This document shows positions 1-10,705 of a DNA stretch of 64,000 nucleotides, one piece after another. Position numbers and translations under genes: made by a program. This DNA is from Phoronis australis (taxonomy: Eukaryota; Phoronida; Phoronidae): assembly GCA_002633005.1 (NCBI GenBank), contig NMRA01000289.1, forward strand, positions 346,036 to 410,035, read 5' to 3'. Under the pieces are notes generated by a model that was not told the DNA's origin, made no database searches, and saw only the letters and a list, made by a program, of their open reading frames with translations. How positions within the stretch are numbered: the stretch's first letter is position 1; each line of letters starts with the position of its first letter.

Positions 1-124
1 TCCTCCAAACCACCGCAACCTCTATTAATCAGATTTTAATGGCCTCTGAAGTGCATGTTTCAGATCATGATGCTCTTATCTGTGGCTAATTCTAGCAGTT
101 TTCATTTTCAGCATTTCATTTCTG

Positions 125-640
125 GTTTTCCTTGAAGTCCAATTTCAAATCCTTGTGTTTTATTCAGTTTTAGAATTGTGGGATTTTATGCTTACTTATT
201 TTTGTGTGTATATAGGAGTTACTTGTGCACGCTTATATAAGTATGCTGCCAAGGTGTTTTCGTTTAGGTTTTTCTTGAAGTCCAAGTACAAATCTTCGTG
301 CCATTGTTCAGTTTTAGATCAAGTTTTTGGGATTTTACGCTTTCTTGTTTTGGTGTGCATATAGGAGTTACTTGTGCACACTTATATAAGTATGCTGCCT
401 ATGATAAAAGTATGCTGCCGTCTTGGTGTCTTCGTTTCGGTTTTTCTTGAAGTCCAATTTCAAATCCTCGTGCTTTATTCAGTTTTAGATTTTTGGGATT
501 TTATGCTTGGTGTGCATATAGGAGTTACTTGTGCACGCTTATATAAGTATGCTGCCTATATAAGTATGCTGCCGTCTTGGTGTCTTCGTTTCGGTTTTTC
601 TTGAAGTCCCAATTTCAAATCCTCCTGCTTTATTCAGTTT
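125..640 (+). repeat. Degenerate tandem repeat, about 143-172 bp period, four partial copies
   Basis: The phrase CTTGAAGTCCAATTTCAAAT recurs, sometimes degenerate, at 131, 274, 446 and 600. Each copy is followed by a stretch containing TATTCAGTTTTAGA, GGGATTTTATGCTT, and ATAGGAGTTACTTGTGCACG with TATAAGTATGCTGCC. Spacings are 143, 172 and 154 bp, with length changes from small internal duplications of the TATAAGTATGCTGCC piece. Reading frames at 155-604 are read-through of this repeat and are not genes. I do not recognise the family. Confidence 0.8.
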
Positions 641-699
641 TACAATTAAATTAGATACTTGTGATGTTGGATGTGTGATTGTATGAGAAAGAGTGCTTA

Positions 700-841
700 A
701 AACAAAAACGTAGAACGTTGAAATGGTGTGCTATTACGGTTATATATTTGTATCATAAAAATGGCCACTAGATGGCGCAAAAACATGGACGGAGATGACG
801 GCATAATGCGTCCACATATAAATATGTGGGCGCATAAAAAA
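700..841 (+). mobile_element. Internally deleted short copy of the CTCF-motif Helentron-like element
   Basis: This stretch has the same order of landmarks as the long element at about 3.9-5.86 kb. A degenerate 5' end (AACGTAGAACGTTGAAATG) is followed by TATCATAAAAATGGCCACTA with a GATGGCGC continuation, then jumps to the 3' end module GACGGCATAATGCG and the terminal hairpin at 806-835. At about 140 bp it retains both ends and one motif and lacks the tandem core, as expected for a deletion derivative. Confidence 0.7.
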
Positions 842-1156
842 GAAAATTAGATACTTGTGATGTTGGATGTGTGATTGTGTGAGAACGAGTGCTTGCAAAA
901 AAAGATGATTAGATACTGTGATGCTGAGTGTGGCTGACTGTGACTAATACTTAATCCATCTTTTTGCAGGTAAACTTAATATCTGTTAAAATAAAGTTTC
1001 TTATCGACTGCAGGAATTATTAGCAGCGTTTCAACCCAGTCCTCCCTATGCCTTTGTTACAATTACACTGTTCTCATGCCGAACACACATATTTTGGTAC
1101 TGGGATTTCTAAACATGACAACTGAAAATGATTTCTTTTGATCCACCAAATTGATA

Positions 1157-1843
1157 GAGCAAAGATATTTCCCGACGCTTGTGTGTCAGTCTTTACCACA
1201 GGAAAAACATTTGCTCGCTGCTGTCCTTGCATGCACTAGAACAAATACGTTTCTAGGCAGTTGCTTGTCTTATCTACATCACAGGATATTTGCAATGCAA
1301 ATAATATAAGTAAGTTATTAAACTTTGACTAATCGTAGTACGATAAATGTATTTCCCGAGACAGTCCCTTGCGGGAAATTAGTTTGCTATTCTATGAATG
1401 GCAACGTTTGGATGCAGTGGCGAATGCATTTTGCAGAGCAAAGATATTTCACGACACTTGTGTTTCAGTCTTGACCACGGGATTTGCTCGGTCCTGTCCT
1501 TGCATGCACTAGAACAAATACATTTCTAGGCAGTTGCTTGTCTTATCTACATCACAGGATATTTGCTAATCGTACTATGGCAAATGTATTTCCCCGAGAC
1601 ACTACGTTGCGGAAAAAACATTTGGTTGCTTCTGTCCTTGCATGCCCTCGTTGTCCTTATCTTGCCACAAAATAAGCCAACACTCGAAACATAAAAGCAG
1701 TAAATAATTGCAATATTAAATCTATAAACACCAAATTAACATTTGATTAAATTTTAAAACACATACAATAAGGGTCAACTGGAGCAAAGGTTTTTCCCGG
1801 CAATTGTTTTCCCCGTCTCGACGACGGGAAAAAGATTTGCCCC
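1157..1843 (+). repeat. Cluster of about five 45-62 bp imperfect hairpin repeats
   Basis: Units at 1157-1216, 1344-1388, 1436-1489, 1577-1631 and 1782-1843 share a plan: GAGCAAAG or CAAATGTA, then TATTTCCCG or TTTTTCCCG, a short spacer, then the inverted arm (GGGAAAAA, CATTTGCTC or GATTTGC). The segments from 1157 and 1436 also share about 130 bp of sequence, including TCCTTGCATGCACTAGAACA. Further single arms (GGCAAAGGTTTTTCC) follow at about 1885-1920. The ORFs here are incidental. Confidence 0.65.
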
Positions 1844-2338
1844 ATTTCCACGTATGCGCATTAAGGTGCCTAAGCACTGGTTTTTCCCGGCAAAGGTTTT
1901 TCCTGGCAAAGGTTTTCCCGTGACAAGTTTGAAGTGTATAGTCAGGGCTAAATACTGACATAGTGGCGAGGCTCGTGGTCTACAAATTGTGCGCACAATG
2001 ACTGTCGGGTATTATTGAAAAAATGAAGACGTTACTGTAGAATTTAAAGACTGTAGGTATTTTTCGCACGTACACATTCTTGGACTGGGCGCTTATTTTA
2101 GCAAAGTATGAAAACGCGTGGGGGGGGCACTTACAGGGGCATGGGCGGTTATTACGGCGAATGCGGTATGCCAACTATGTGCCTATCAGTTATCAGTTGC
2201 AAGTAAAAATTTTAATTGTATGAAAGGTTGAGTTCAAAATTGTTTTATGCATGCGTGTAAACAAAAATTACTTCATGCACAGATATAAAAAATAACTGTT
2301 GTTGAACTTTGAACTATTTTAATGCTCACTAATCACGA

Positions 2339-3705
2339 GTGAGAAACAACATGACCGCTGATCCTCCAAATTGAACCGACTCGCCACAAAACAGGAACTT
2401 TTACCGGGATCAAATGGGACTGCAGCACCAGAAAGTAGGACCAACACACCTAAAACATGACCGCCCCGCCACAAAATAGGATCGCGGGAGACTGAACATG
2501 ACCACCGGGAATTGAAAACCACAATGACAATCAGGCTAAGTTTTATGACCGGTCACTTGACAGTAGGCCTAAACACATCATACTGTCGGGCTATATACGT
2601 ATGCTTATCTTATGTTGAGTAATCCACCAAAATCTTAATATGTGCACTTACACGACACTTCGCTTTGTAAAACGTGGTGCTTTTGAGTTTTACTTCACCA
2701 GGCTCTGCTGCGGTGTGTGACTTATAAATAATTGAAAGGTCAACATTTAATCTAACATACAAACCAACCAAATATTTATAATTTTATCCACTGCTTAAGT
2801 TTTAGAACAAAACTTTTGAAATTCATTTTCTGCAATTTGGCGTTTTAGTCAAATCAAAAATGGGCATTATGGTTCTGGGCTAAATTATCATCATAACTAG
2901 CCTTGGTGAGGTGAAGCGGTATACTATGGGTGGGCTTTCATTGGCCAGTTTCTTTTTTCCTCAATTCTTCAATCAACTGTTCTTCTTTTCCATGAGTTTG
3001 CATACATGGCACAACAAATTATCGGAACTGGTTTAATTTCTTTACAAGTTTTTAGCATTTTAATACCAGCAAATGGAATTTCAGAACAAGTTTTGCTGGT
3101 GTGAAGCTCAGTCATTGTCTTCTGAAAGTCTTTTGGCGTCACAAAATTTTAGGAAATGGCGCGTGCGCATGTCATGAGCAGGACAGACTTTTCTTTGTTA
3201 CAAAAGGCAAAGAATTATGCAAGAAAATGACGTTTATTAGATTGTTTTTCACACAAGCGGTTGCAACGGGCAAGGTGAGTGTTTGGTTAACTCCTAGATT
3301 TTGCATAGAACTCTGCCGGTTGTGACTCTACATGTTGATATATGTTTCACGAGGTGACGAGCAGAACTACCCAGGCTGTGGGAAATTTTGGGGTATAACG
3401 GAGCAACACACAGTCATAAACTCATACCAAGTTGTATTTTGACGATCTTGTTTACACAGCTAGCTGACCGGTTATGGCATAACCCGCAGTAGCACTGATA
3501 ACTACATTTTGTCCGGCAGTCTTGTTCAGTCTCCGGCAGTCCTCAGCTGTTTTGTGGTGGGGCGGTCATGTTTTTAGGTGCCTCAGTCACATTTTCTGGT
3601 GCAATGGTGCCATTTGATCCCTGTAGGTCCTGTGTTGTGGCAAGTCGGTCTGATTTGGAGGACCGGCGGTCATGCTTTGAGTCCGGCGGTCATGGTGTTT
3701 CTCAC
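2339..3705. mobile_element. DNA-transposon-like element with about 140-bp inverted arms
   Basis: The left arm (about 2339-2480) begins GTGAGAAACAACATGACCGC. The right arm (about 3544-3705), read on the minus strand, begins GTGAGAAACACCATGACCGC. The similarity runs inward through GATCAAATGG, GCACCAGAAA, CACCTAAAA and ATGACCGCC to CCACAAAA. The right arm has one extra CATGACCGCCGG unit. The interior of about 1.06 kb has no recognisable transposase; the 74-codon frame at 3101-3325 resembles nothing I know. The call is a non-autonomous element with long terminal inverted repeats. No clear target duplication is visible. Confidence 0.7.
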
Positions 3706-3913
3706 CTGTGCTAATCTTGGATTAGAAAACAGGTTTTACATTTGAGTAAACAGATTTATGACTATGCGAACCTTATCCACTCACCCTTAATTGGCGTAGA
3801 AACACCAGCCGGCATTCTATACAGGATAGGGATACCTTTCACATAACTGCAGACTTAACTGAGCTCCATACAAATTTCATCAGACACGTGAGCGTATTAC
3901 AACAAACTTTGTA

Positions 3914-5855
3914 ACAAGAGCAACGCAGAGCGTTGAAATGCGCCCACAATTGCACCGTATACGGTATCCTTCTAGGGTTGTTTATTGGTACCATAAAGTG
4001 GCCAGTAGAGGGCATATATGTAGTATGTTGTACTTTACAAAATGGAAAGGGATGGTCACTGTCTCCTCAATAGGCTAGGGGCAAAATGTGAGTGATCTTC
4101 ATAATACAAGCACATCCTATACATCAGTTGCTTAAAGCACCACAGAAACATAGAATTAAAAACAAATTTACCAACATACGAGATTAGCACAGCATTAGAA
4201 TGCCAGAAACAAATTTCTACTTGGAACTCTTCCTTCGTAGTCACGAAGAAACAAAAAGTAATACACCTGAAGACCTATGAAAATACAGAGGTCAATGTAA
4301 AATATTAAAATTGCCACTAGAGGCATACGGGTAGTCAGAATCATCCTAAAGTCGTCATCGTCCATTGTCAACATCACATAAATACACTCGCTAAATTTAG
4401 TAAAGATCCTGCAAACGGTTTGGGAGATACAGCCATGGGCGCAAAAAAAAACTGTCACTAGGAGGCGCCACAGTAATCAAAGTCATGGGAAATTCAGCGT
4501 CAATCATTCTATTCATAGTAAGAACATACATGCCAATTTTCACAATCATACTTATAGCGGTTTGGTTGATACAGGGGTGGACGCCAAAAAACAAGACTCA
4601 AAAACCGTAAAAATGGCCACTGGGTGTAGCAAAGTTAAGGTCGAATCCATCCCAAACGGCAGGATAGCGTCATCGCACTAATAGGTGCCTACATACCAAA
4701 TTTCATGAAAATCCGTTAAGGACTTTTGAAGATACAGAGGTAAACGTAAAAAAATAAAAATGCCACTAGGGGGCACACTGATAGGCGGATCTGTCCAAAA
4801 GTCGTCATCTTCCGTTTTTAACATCATATAAATACACTTACACAATTTTGTAAAGATCCTGAGAACGGTTTAGGAGATACAGCCATAGGCGCAAAAAAAA
4901 ACTGCCACTAGGAGGCGCCACAGTAGTCGAAATCGTCAGAAAATCATCGTCAACTGTCCTCTACATAGTAAGCATATACATGCCAATTTTCACAATCATC
5001 TTTTGAGCGGTTTGGTTGATAGAGGGGTGGACGCACAAAAACAGACTTGAAAAACACTAAAAATGGCCACTAGATGGCACAAACTACGTCGAATCCATCT
5101 GAAAATGAGAGGATAGCGTTATCTCACTAATAGGTGCCTGCATACCAATTTTCATGAAAATCCGTTCAGGACTTTTGAAGATACAAAGGTAAGCGAAAAA
5201 AAAATTAAAATTGCCACTAGGGGGCACACCGGTAGTCGGATCCGTCCAAAAGTCGTCATCTTCTGTTGTTAACATCATATAAATACACTTACACAATTTC
5301 GTAAAGATCCTGCAAACGGTTTAGGAGATAGAGCCATAGGTGCAAAAAAAAAACTGCCACTAGGAGGCGCCACAGTAGTCGAAATTGTCGGAAAATCATC
5401 GTCAACCATCCTCTACATAGTAAGCATATACATGCCAATTTTCACAATCATCCTTTGAGCGGTTTCAGGTTGATAGAGGGGTGGACGCACAAAAACAGAC
5501 TCGAAAACACTAAAAATGGCCACTAGGTGGCGCAAACTATGTCGAATCCATCCGAAAACGGAAAGATAGCATCATCTCACTACTAGGTGCCTACATACCA
5601 AATTTCATGAAAATCCGTTCAGGACTTTTGAAAATACAAAGGTAAGCGTAAAAAACTAAAATTGCCACTAGGGAGCACACCGGTAGTCGGATCCGGCCGA
5701 AAGTTCGCACACGCCGTCCCATTCATGAGTGGACCATATGTGCCAAATTTCATGAACGTATGTCAAAGGGTTTTGGAGATAGAGCAGTGGACGCCGGACG
5801 CCGCCCGGACGAACGGCATAATGCGTCCACATATAAATATGTGGGCGCATAAAAA
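3914..5855 (+). mobile_element. Helitron/Helentron-like non-autonomous element with trimeric 450-bp tandem core and CTCF-like motifs
   Basis: The 5' end is CAAGAGCAACGCAGAGCGTT followed by GAAATGCGCCCAC. The 3' end is CGGCATA followed by the 30-bp hairpin at 5821-5850 and AAAAAGG. ATGCGCCCAC near the 5' end and GTGGGCGCAT at the 3' end form a 10-bp subterminal inverted repeat. The core is about eleven 140-160-bp monomers, each headed by a TGCCACTAGGGGGCAC-like motif at about 3998, 4312, 4453, 4614, 4761, 4903, 5064, 5212, 5355, 5517 and 5663. Three monomer subtypes alternate with spacings of about 142, 161 and 147 bp, a 450-bp higher-order period. No protein is encoded. A tandem core of about 150 bp, subterminal inverted repeats and a 3' hairpin are known traits of Helentron-derived short elements (DINE-1 of flies, pearl/CvA-type of molluscs). 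The assignment to that class is inference. Confidence 0.7.
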
Positions 5856-6167
5856 GGTTGTATTAACGAGACTTGGAGGGCAGAAAGCACAATATCAGTG
5901 TACAAAAAAGAAAGTTACAGCCATATAGGAAGCATAAACATCTTTAGTGTAAACAGTTTACAGATAGATGTTGCTTAAACTTACTGGTTATAATTGCGTA
6001 AAATCCATCCCGGAAGGCTTCTCTTTGGCATCTATGATATGTCCTTATGTGCTGCAAAGAAAGTAATAGAAATTAAAATGTGTTCTTACTAACAGTTATG
6101 ATTACTATACAGTTCTAGTGAAACCAAACAGAATATCTCGGGCATCACAGTGAGAGCAATCGTAAAC

Positions 6168-6830
6168 TCAACAAGAGCAACGCGGAGCGTTGAAATGCGC
6201 CCACGAATATACCGGAAATGGTGTGCTTCTAGAGTTGTTCATGAATATTATCATAAAAATGGCCACTAGATGGCGCAAAACATCTAATCCATCTCAAAAG
6301 GGAACATGGCATCACTTCTTTAATAGAAAGCTAGTTACCAAATTTCATAAAAATCTGTCAAAAAATTCCGAGAAACAAGGGAAAACGGAAATACATGAAA
6401 ATGCCACTAGAAGGAACAGAGTCCGTCTCAATGTTGTCGTCTGTTGTAAACTTCATATAAATACACTTACTAAGTTTAATAAAGATCTTGCAGTGGGTTT
6501 AGGAGATACAGCTATGGCCGAAAAACAAAACAAAACTACCATTAGGAGGTGCCACAGTAATCAAAGTTGTCAGCGTAACCGTCCTCTTCACACTGAGAAC
6601 ATAAACTAGTGCGCCTATTTTCGAAATCATCCTTAGAATGTTTTGGTTGATAGAGGTGTGGACACTAAAAAACAGACTCCAAAACAGTAAAAATGTTAAC
6701 TTACGTCGTGCAAAATTCTACCCATCCAAAAATGGGAGGATAGTGTCACCTCAACAATACATGCCTTAATATTCCAAATTTTAGGAAACTCCGTTGGGGA
6801 CCTTTGCATATACAGAGGTAAACATCATTT
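6168..6830 (+). mobile_element. 3'-truncated copy of the Helentron-like element
   Basis: It starts with the same 5' end (CAACAAGAGCAACGCGGAGC, then GTTGAAATGCGCCCAC). It carries diverged monomers with heads at about 6258 (GGCCACTAGATGGCGC), 6407 (TGCCACTAGAAGG) and 6536 (ACCATTAGGAGGTGCC), plus a last decayed monomer, and stops near 6830 without the 3' hairpin. The 139-codon frame at 6190-6609 is read-through of the repeat. It lies about 310 bp beyond the end of the longer copy in the same orientation. Confidence 0.7.
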
Positions 6831-7586
6831 ACTATGTAAACCAACACTGCGTGTATTATCTTACTCGAAATATGGAGTACATTTGCCTGCGTGAGAGTAG
6901 TTCACTTCTATCATTTTGCTTGGTAGACGGTGCTTTTGTAAACATGGTGGCTCGCGATTTCTGGTTTATAGGCAGTTCTATTGCATTTTTGAATCAATGT
7001 AAATGTTACTGAACAACTGTTATAAATGTGGACTCAGATCAATATCCGAACCGGGGATCTAACCTGAACCAGCTATGTACGCCTGTACGGTGGTACTTGC
7101 TTAAAAGTGAGTTAAAAGGAGTCTGAATTGAAGATAAATTGGTGATTTTCGACACATCACTGTGACTGGCCACTTGGACTTCGACTTCAGAATTCAGTCT
7201 TATCACACACAACTACTTTGGAAACAAGTCCGATATAATGTTCCCTCATGCTGGTTTTGAGAATTACGCTATCAATATGTTGCAATAACTTCAGTGCAGG
7301 TTCACTAGTTATACCTCACGGAATCAGACTGTTAGTGTTAGCCAGATGGAACACGGTCAGTGACAGCAAATGTCTAGACTTGACCAGGCGAATACACGTG
7401 TTGTTAGTCACTTTATACTAGGGAAAAAATGGGAAACCAACAACAAGACAAGGACATGGTCGAACAATGTTAAATGTAACAACTGAATAATATTCCTTAA
7501 TTATTCAGTGGATTAGATAGTGACCATCGTCTCTAGCTGGCCCCAGTAAAGACAGTGAAGCACCTCTGAGAGTTTCAATTGATAGA
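6831..7586. other. No gene or clear repeat seen
   Basis: AT-rich unique-looking DNA. A short tRNA-like phrase on the minus strand (CCCCGGTTCGG, about 7048-7058) resembles a B box, but no cloverleaf can be drawn around it. Confidence 0.5.
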
Positions 7587-7850
7587 TTTTCGGTGACTTG
7601 ATGCCTCACACAGATTAAAACATCAAAGTCATGTTGTTTAAGTACCTCTTGCTCATAAAGGGACACCTTAGGTACCCATTGATGTCTTTAATTTCTTCCA
7701 ACAAATACTCCTGTAATGTAACTTTTTCAACAATCAATCCTTCGTTCAGTTGCCCAAATCATCAACTGGCCAGTTTTACACCGCGCCCACCTATTTTTAC
7801 CACGCCCACCAGTGTGAGGGATAATTCGTCTTAAATCTTCTGGCGTATGT
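7587..7850 (-). repeat. Diverged solo terminal repeat of the long-TIR element (family of 17.1-18.9 kb)
   Basis: The order TTTTCGGTGA, TGCCTCACAC, CATCAAAGTCATGTTGTT, CTCATAAAGGGACACCTTAG, ATTTCTTCCAAC, AACAAATACTCCTGTAATG and CAGTTGCCCAAATCATCAAC matches the left arm of the element at 17.25-17.43 kb with many substitutions. Only one arm is present. Confidence 0.65.
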
Positions 7851-8112
7851 TACTATCAGTAGATGAAACTTGTTATCCATGTCAGGGACCATTATATCCA
7901 AGCAGAGTCATATTATGTAATTCTGTAACTATAGAATTTCTGCAAAAGGATAATTAAACATATTTCCCATCTGCAGTACTAAAATTGATCAGCTCGATTA
8001 AAATTTTACAGGCGTAAGTCAACTCACTTGAACACAGATAATTCTAAGAGGCACATCAGTCATGCTAGTAAAAATTGAAAGCCTTTGCTATTTACATCTA
8101 TTTTAATTTCAG

Positions 8113-8760
8113 ATGGTGAACTGTAGTACTTCACTGAAAAAGGCAAAGTCAAAGACATGCATATTATGTGGCAAACTCTTATACTCTGACTCCCACGCAC
8201 ACAAAGTTAAAAAAGCTGCATTAAAGCAGACGTACTTGGATTTTTATGAACTCGTTTACATTCAATTTGACAATGATTTGCTGGACACTAGGCCTGTGTT
8301 TATCTGCAGCTCATGCATTCCGTTTTGTTCAAAACTCATACAGCTGCAGAAATCCGCAAGAATGGATTTCAGCATTCTCATTGCTCAGTCTGAAGATAGA
8401 CAGAAACATGTACTAATTGGTTCGCCATCTGTTTCCAAGACGCCAACAGGAGCAAAGAGATTGTTAAATTTTGAGTTCGAGTTAGTTGACCATGGGTATT
8501 CAGTATCTAAGGTTTATCAACAATCCAACCCGTTCCTGTCAAACGTGTCTAAAGACTCAACTGAGCACCTTGATCGGAAACTGTTGTTTAAAATCAGTAC
8601 ATCTTTGAATGATCTTTGCAAGACTTCAGAAAAAAGTGTGCTTAGATTTCCCATGAGGGACCTGGATGACAAGCCGCTTCTTAGGAAAATTGTGAAAGAA
8701 GTGGAAAATCGTCCAAATGGGCTACCACTTCTGTGTGTCATTCACTTCATATTGCTGTGA
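8113..8760 (+). CDS. Uncharacterised 215-aa protein or 3' exon with ZAD-like CxxC...CxxC zinc-binding head
   Basis: This uninterrupted frame of 215 codons is the longest gap-free one in the window. It opens at an ATG directly after a good splice acceptor (TTTTAATTTCAG, ending 8112), so it may be a coding exon whose true start lies upstream. Residues 16-19 (CILC) and 65-68 (CSSC) form two CxxC pairs about 46 residues apart, joined by a basic then aromatic stretch. That spacing is like zinc-finger-associated (ZAD-type) or other treble-clef heads. The remainder is polar, with no repeat, signal peptide or membrane segment seen, and the C-terminus (PLLCVIHFILL) is short and hydrophobic. No partner gene is adjacent. 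Function unknown. It could be a host gene, a retrocopy, or a fragment of a transposon-encoded protein. Confidence 0.5.
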   Translation: MVNCSTSLKKAKSKTCILCGKLLYSDSHAHKVKKAALKQTYLDFYELVYIQFDNDLLDTRPVFICSSCIPFCSKLIQLQKSARMDFSILIAQSEDRQKHVLIGSPSVSKTPTGAKRLLNFEFELVDHGYSVSKVYQQSNPFLSNVSKDSTEHLDRKLLFKISTSLNDLCKTSEKSVLRFPMRDLDDKPLLRKIVKEVENRPNGLPLLCVIHFILL

Positions 8761-10400
8761 CTAAGGGAATGACTTCTCTGTAGCCATAATCTATGGGATA
8801 CATGTAGATGTTTGCCAAAAAGCCTCAACTCTGTGCCGTACCGAGGCTATTTCTGCTGCGACAGTATTCGTCATCATGTTGGCAATGGCGTATGTTTGAA
8901 CATTTTTCGGATGGCTCACATTTATAGCTTATAATTGTTTTTAACATATTTTTAGCAAAGGTGACATAGTTGATGACAGCAATTAGATCCGTGATATATT
9001 ACATTAAAAATTCTCCAGATGGAGACAGCCTCCTAAATTCAGAACACAGAAATCATGGCTAATATTTAATTTTTTCATCCTGAAGTTTGAGGCGTGAGTG
9101 ATTTGTATATTTCATACTTTTCAAATTCCTAACGCTATGTTGTAGCATAATAGGTTGCAAGAATACTCCTGTGAGTTAAAAAGTGGCTCTCATGACAAAC
9201 ATTTAATAAATTGTTACCATTTCCTTGAATTTCTGACAATTGTGTGAATTTCTAAAAATTGGGACAAGCTCCGACTTTGTTCAAAATAATTATTCACTGT
9301 CCCAAACAAGAGAATTTTTGCGTAATCAATTTTTGAAATTCAGTGTGTAGATAACTGTAAAACTGATGGATGACTGCTCTTGTTTATAAAAGGTTCTGCT
9401 TTAAAAATAAGGTTGTAAAAGTGATGACAATTTATTGTTTAGTTTTTGATCTTTAGTGATGATGTGGTAGTTTACGCCAGGTATAAAAATGTCAGTGATG
9501 AAAGGTAGAAATCATAAATGACAACAGATATCAATAGTCCATTTCAGTTAATGACTCTGAAGCAGATAATAGTGGCAGTACCACAGTGTGGTTAAAGAAT
9601 CATGACATAATGCTTTTGATTTAAAAATCTTGAGGGACTTTCTGATATGTAAGCTATGACTGTTTTTTATTCACAAGAAATGATCAAAGAATTATATTTT
9701 ATTGGTTAAAGATGGATACATACCAAGGGAACGTGTCCCATGTGATAAAATGTTATTGTTTACATAATAAAAAATGTTTTGGGAAAAATAAATGTTTTAA
9801 CGATATAATGAAATGTTACAATTGTGTCTTTAGCACCTAACGTCAATGTATAATACAGGATTACTTTTACATAAACATTTAAAATGTTATAGATTTTGGA
9901 TTTCCTATACATAGCTAAGGTTAAGAATACGTGCCTACATGATGTTCTCTGCATATTTGTTGCTTTGATAACACTATCACTGATGGTGTTACCCTATCAA
10001 ACATCAAAAATTAAAGGGCAAATTTGACAGTAAATAACCCATGAAAATCTTATTTTAATGATGTGGATTTCTGACTCTGTCCCAATTTTTTACTTCAGGG
10101 TGACCTAAGGTGGGCTGCTGGGTTCCTTACAAGTATATTCCAGGTTGTCGTGTCTCTTGGGAGGCATTTTTATTTAGTGCATCTGCATTGAATAAAATTT
10201 TGTTTTTAATTATTTTTGGCAGCTTTCCCAGATTTCCATGAAACTTTCAGGCTCACATTTGGAAATCCTGGGTATTAGTAAAGGCATAAAAATTGGTGCT
10301 GTGAAACCTGTTGTGATAAGAATAGATGTTTGAAAGTGTCTGCATTAAACTCACCATTCATAACACAATGTGTCCTTCGTTGATTACCACAATTGCCACA
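8761..10400. other. AT-rich sequence with no recognisable feature
   Basis: Possibly 3' UTR and downstream DNA of the preceding frame. I see no conserved exon or clear repeat. Confidence 0.4.
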
Positions 10401-10404
10401 TTGT

Positions 10405-10464
10405 AAGCTAAATCCTTGTTTTGGAAGCTAATTCCTTGTTTTGGAAGCTAATTCCTTGTTTTGG
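10405..10464 (+). repeat. Three exact-length tandem copies of a 20-bp unit
   Basis: AAGCTAATTCCTTGTTTTGG occurs at 10405-10424 (one mismatch), 10425-10444 and 10445-10464, and ends abruptly at AAGCG. Confidence 0.95.
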
Positions 10465-10705
10465 AAGCGTTTCACACTATCACTTGCCAGAGCCTCAGGG
10501 TTAGCATACAATACTTAATAATTTCCTTTAATTATATCACTAATTGGAACACATACGCGGATTTAGGGGGGGGGGGGGGCAGGGGCTGCCGCAAGCAAAC
10601 TGAAACAGCAAAAGCGCGATGCGTGAGGAAATATAACTAGGACCGGTACTGGAGAAGGGGGGGACTCAGACCCCAGATCCGTTGTTGGGCTCCCCCCCTT
10701 ATCCC

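Noticed and set aside
6190-6609. 139-codon open frame
   Set aside because: It lies wholly inside a copy of the Helentron-like repeat and is not open in the other copies.
7020-7105. tRNA-like sequence on the minus strand with GGTTCGG
   Set aside because: B-box-like only; no acceptor stem or anticodon arm can be drawn. It could be an old SINE fragment.
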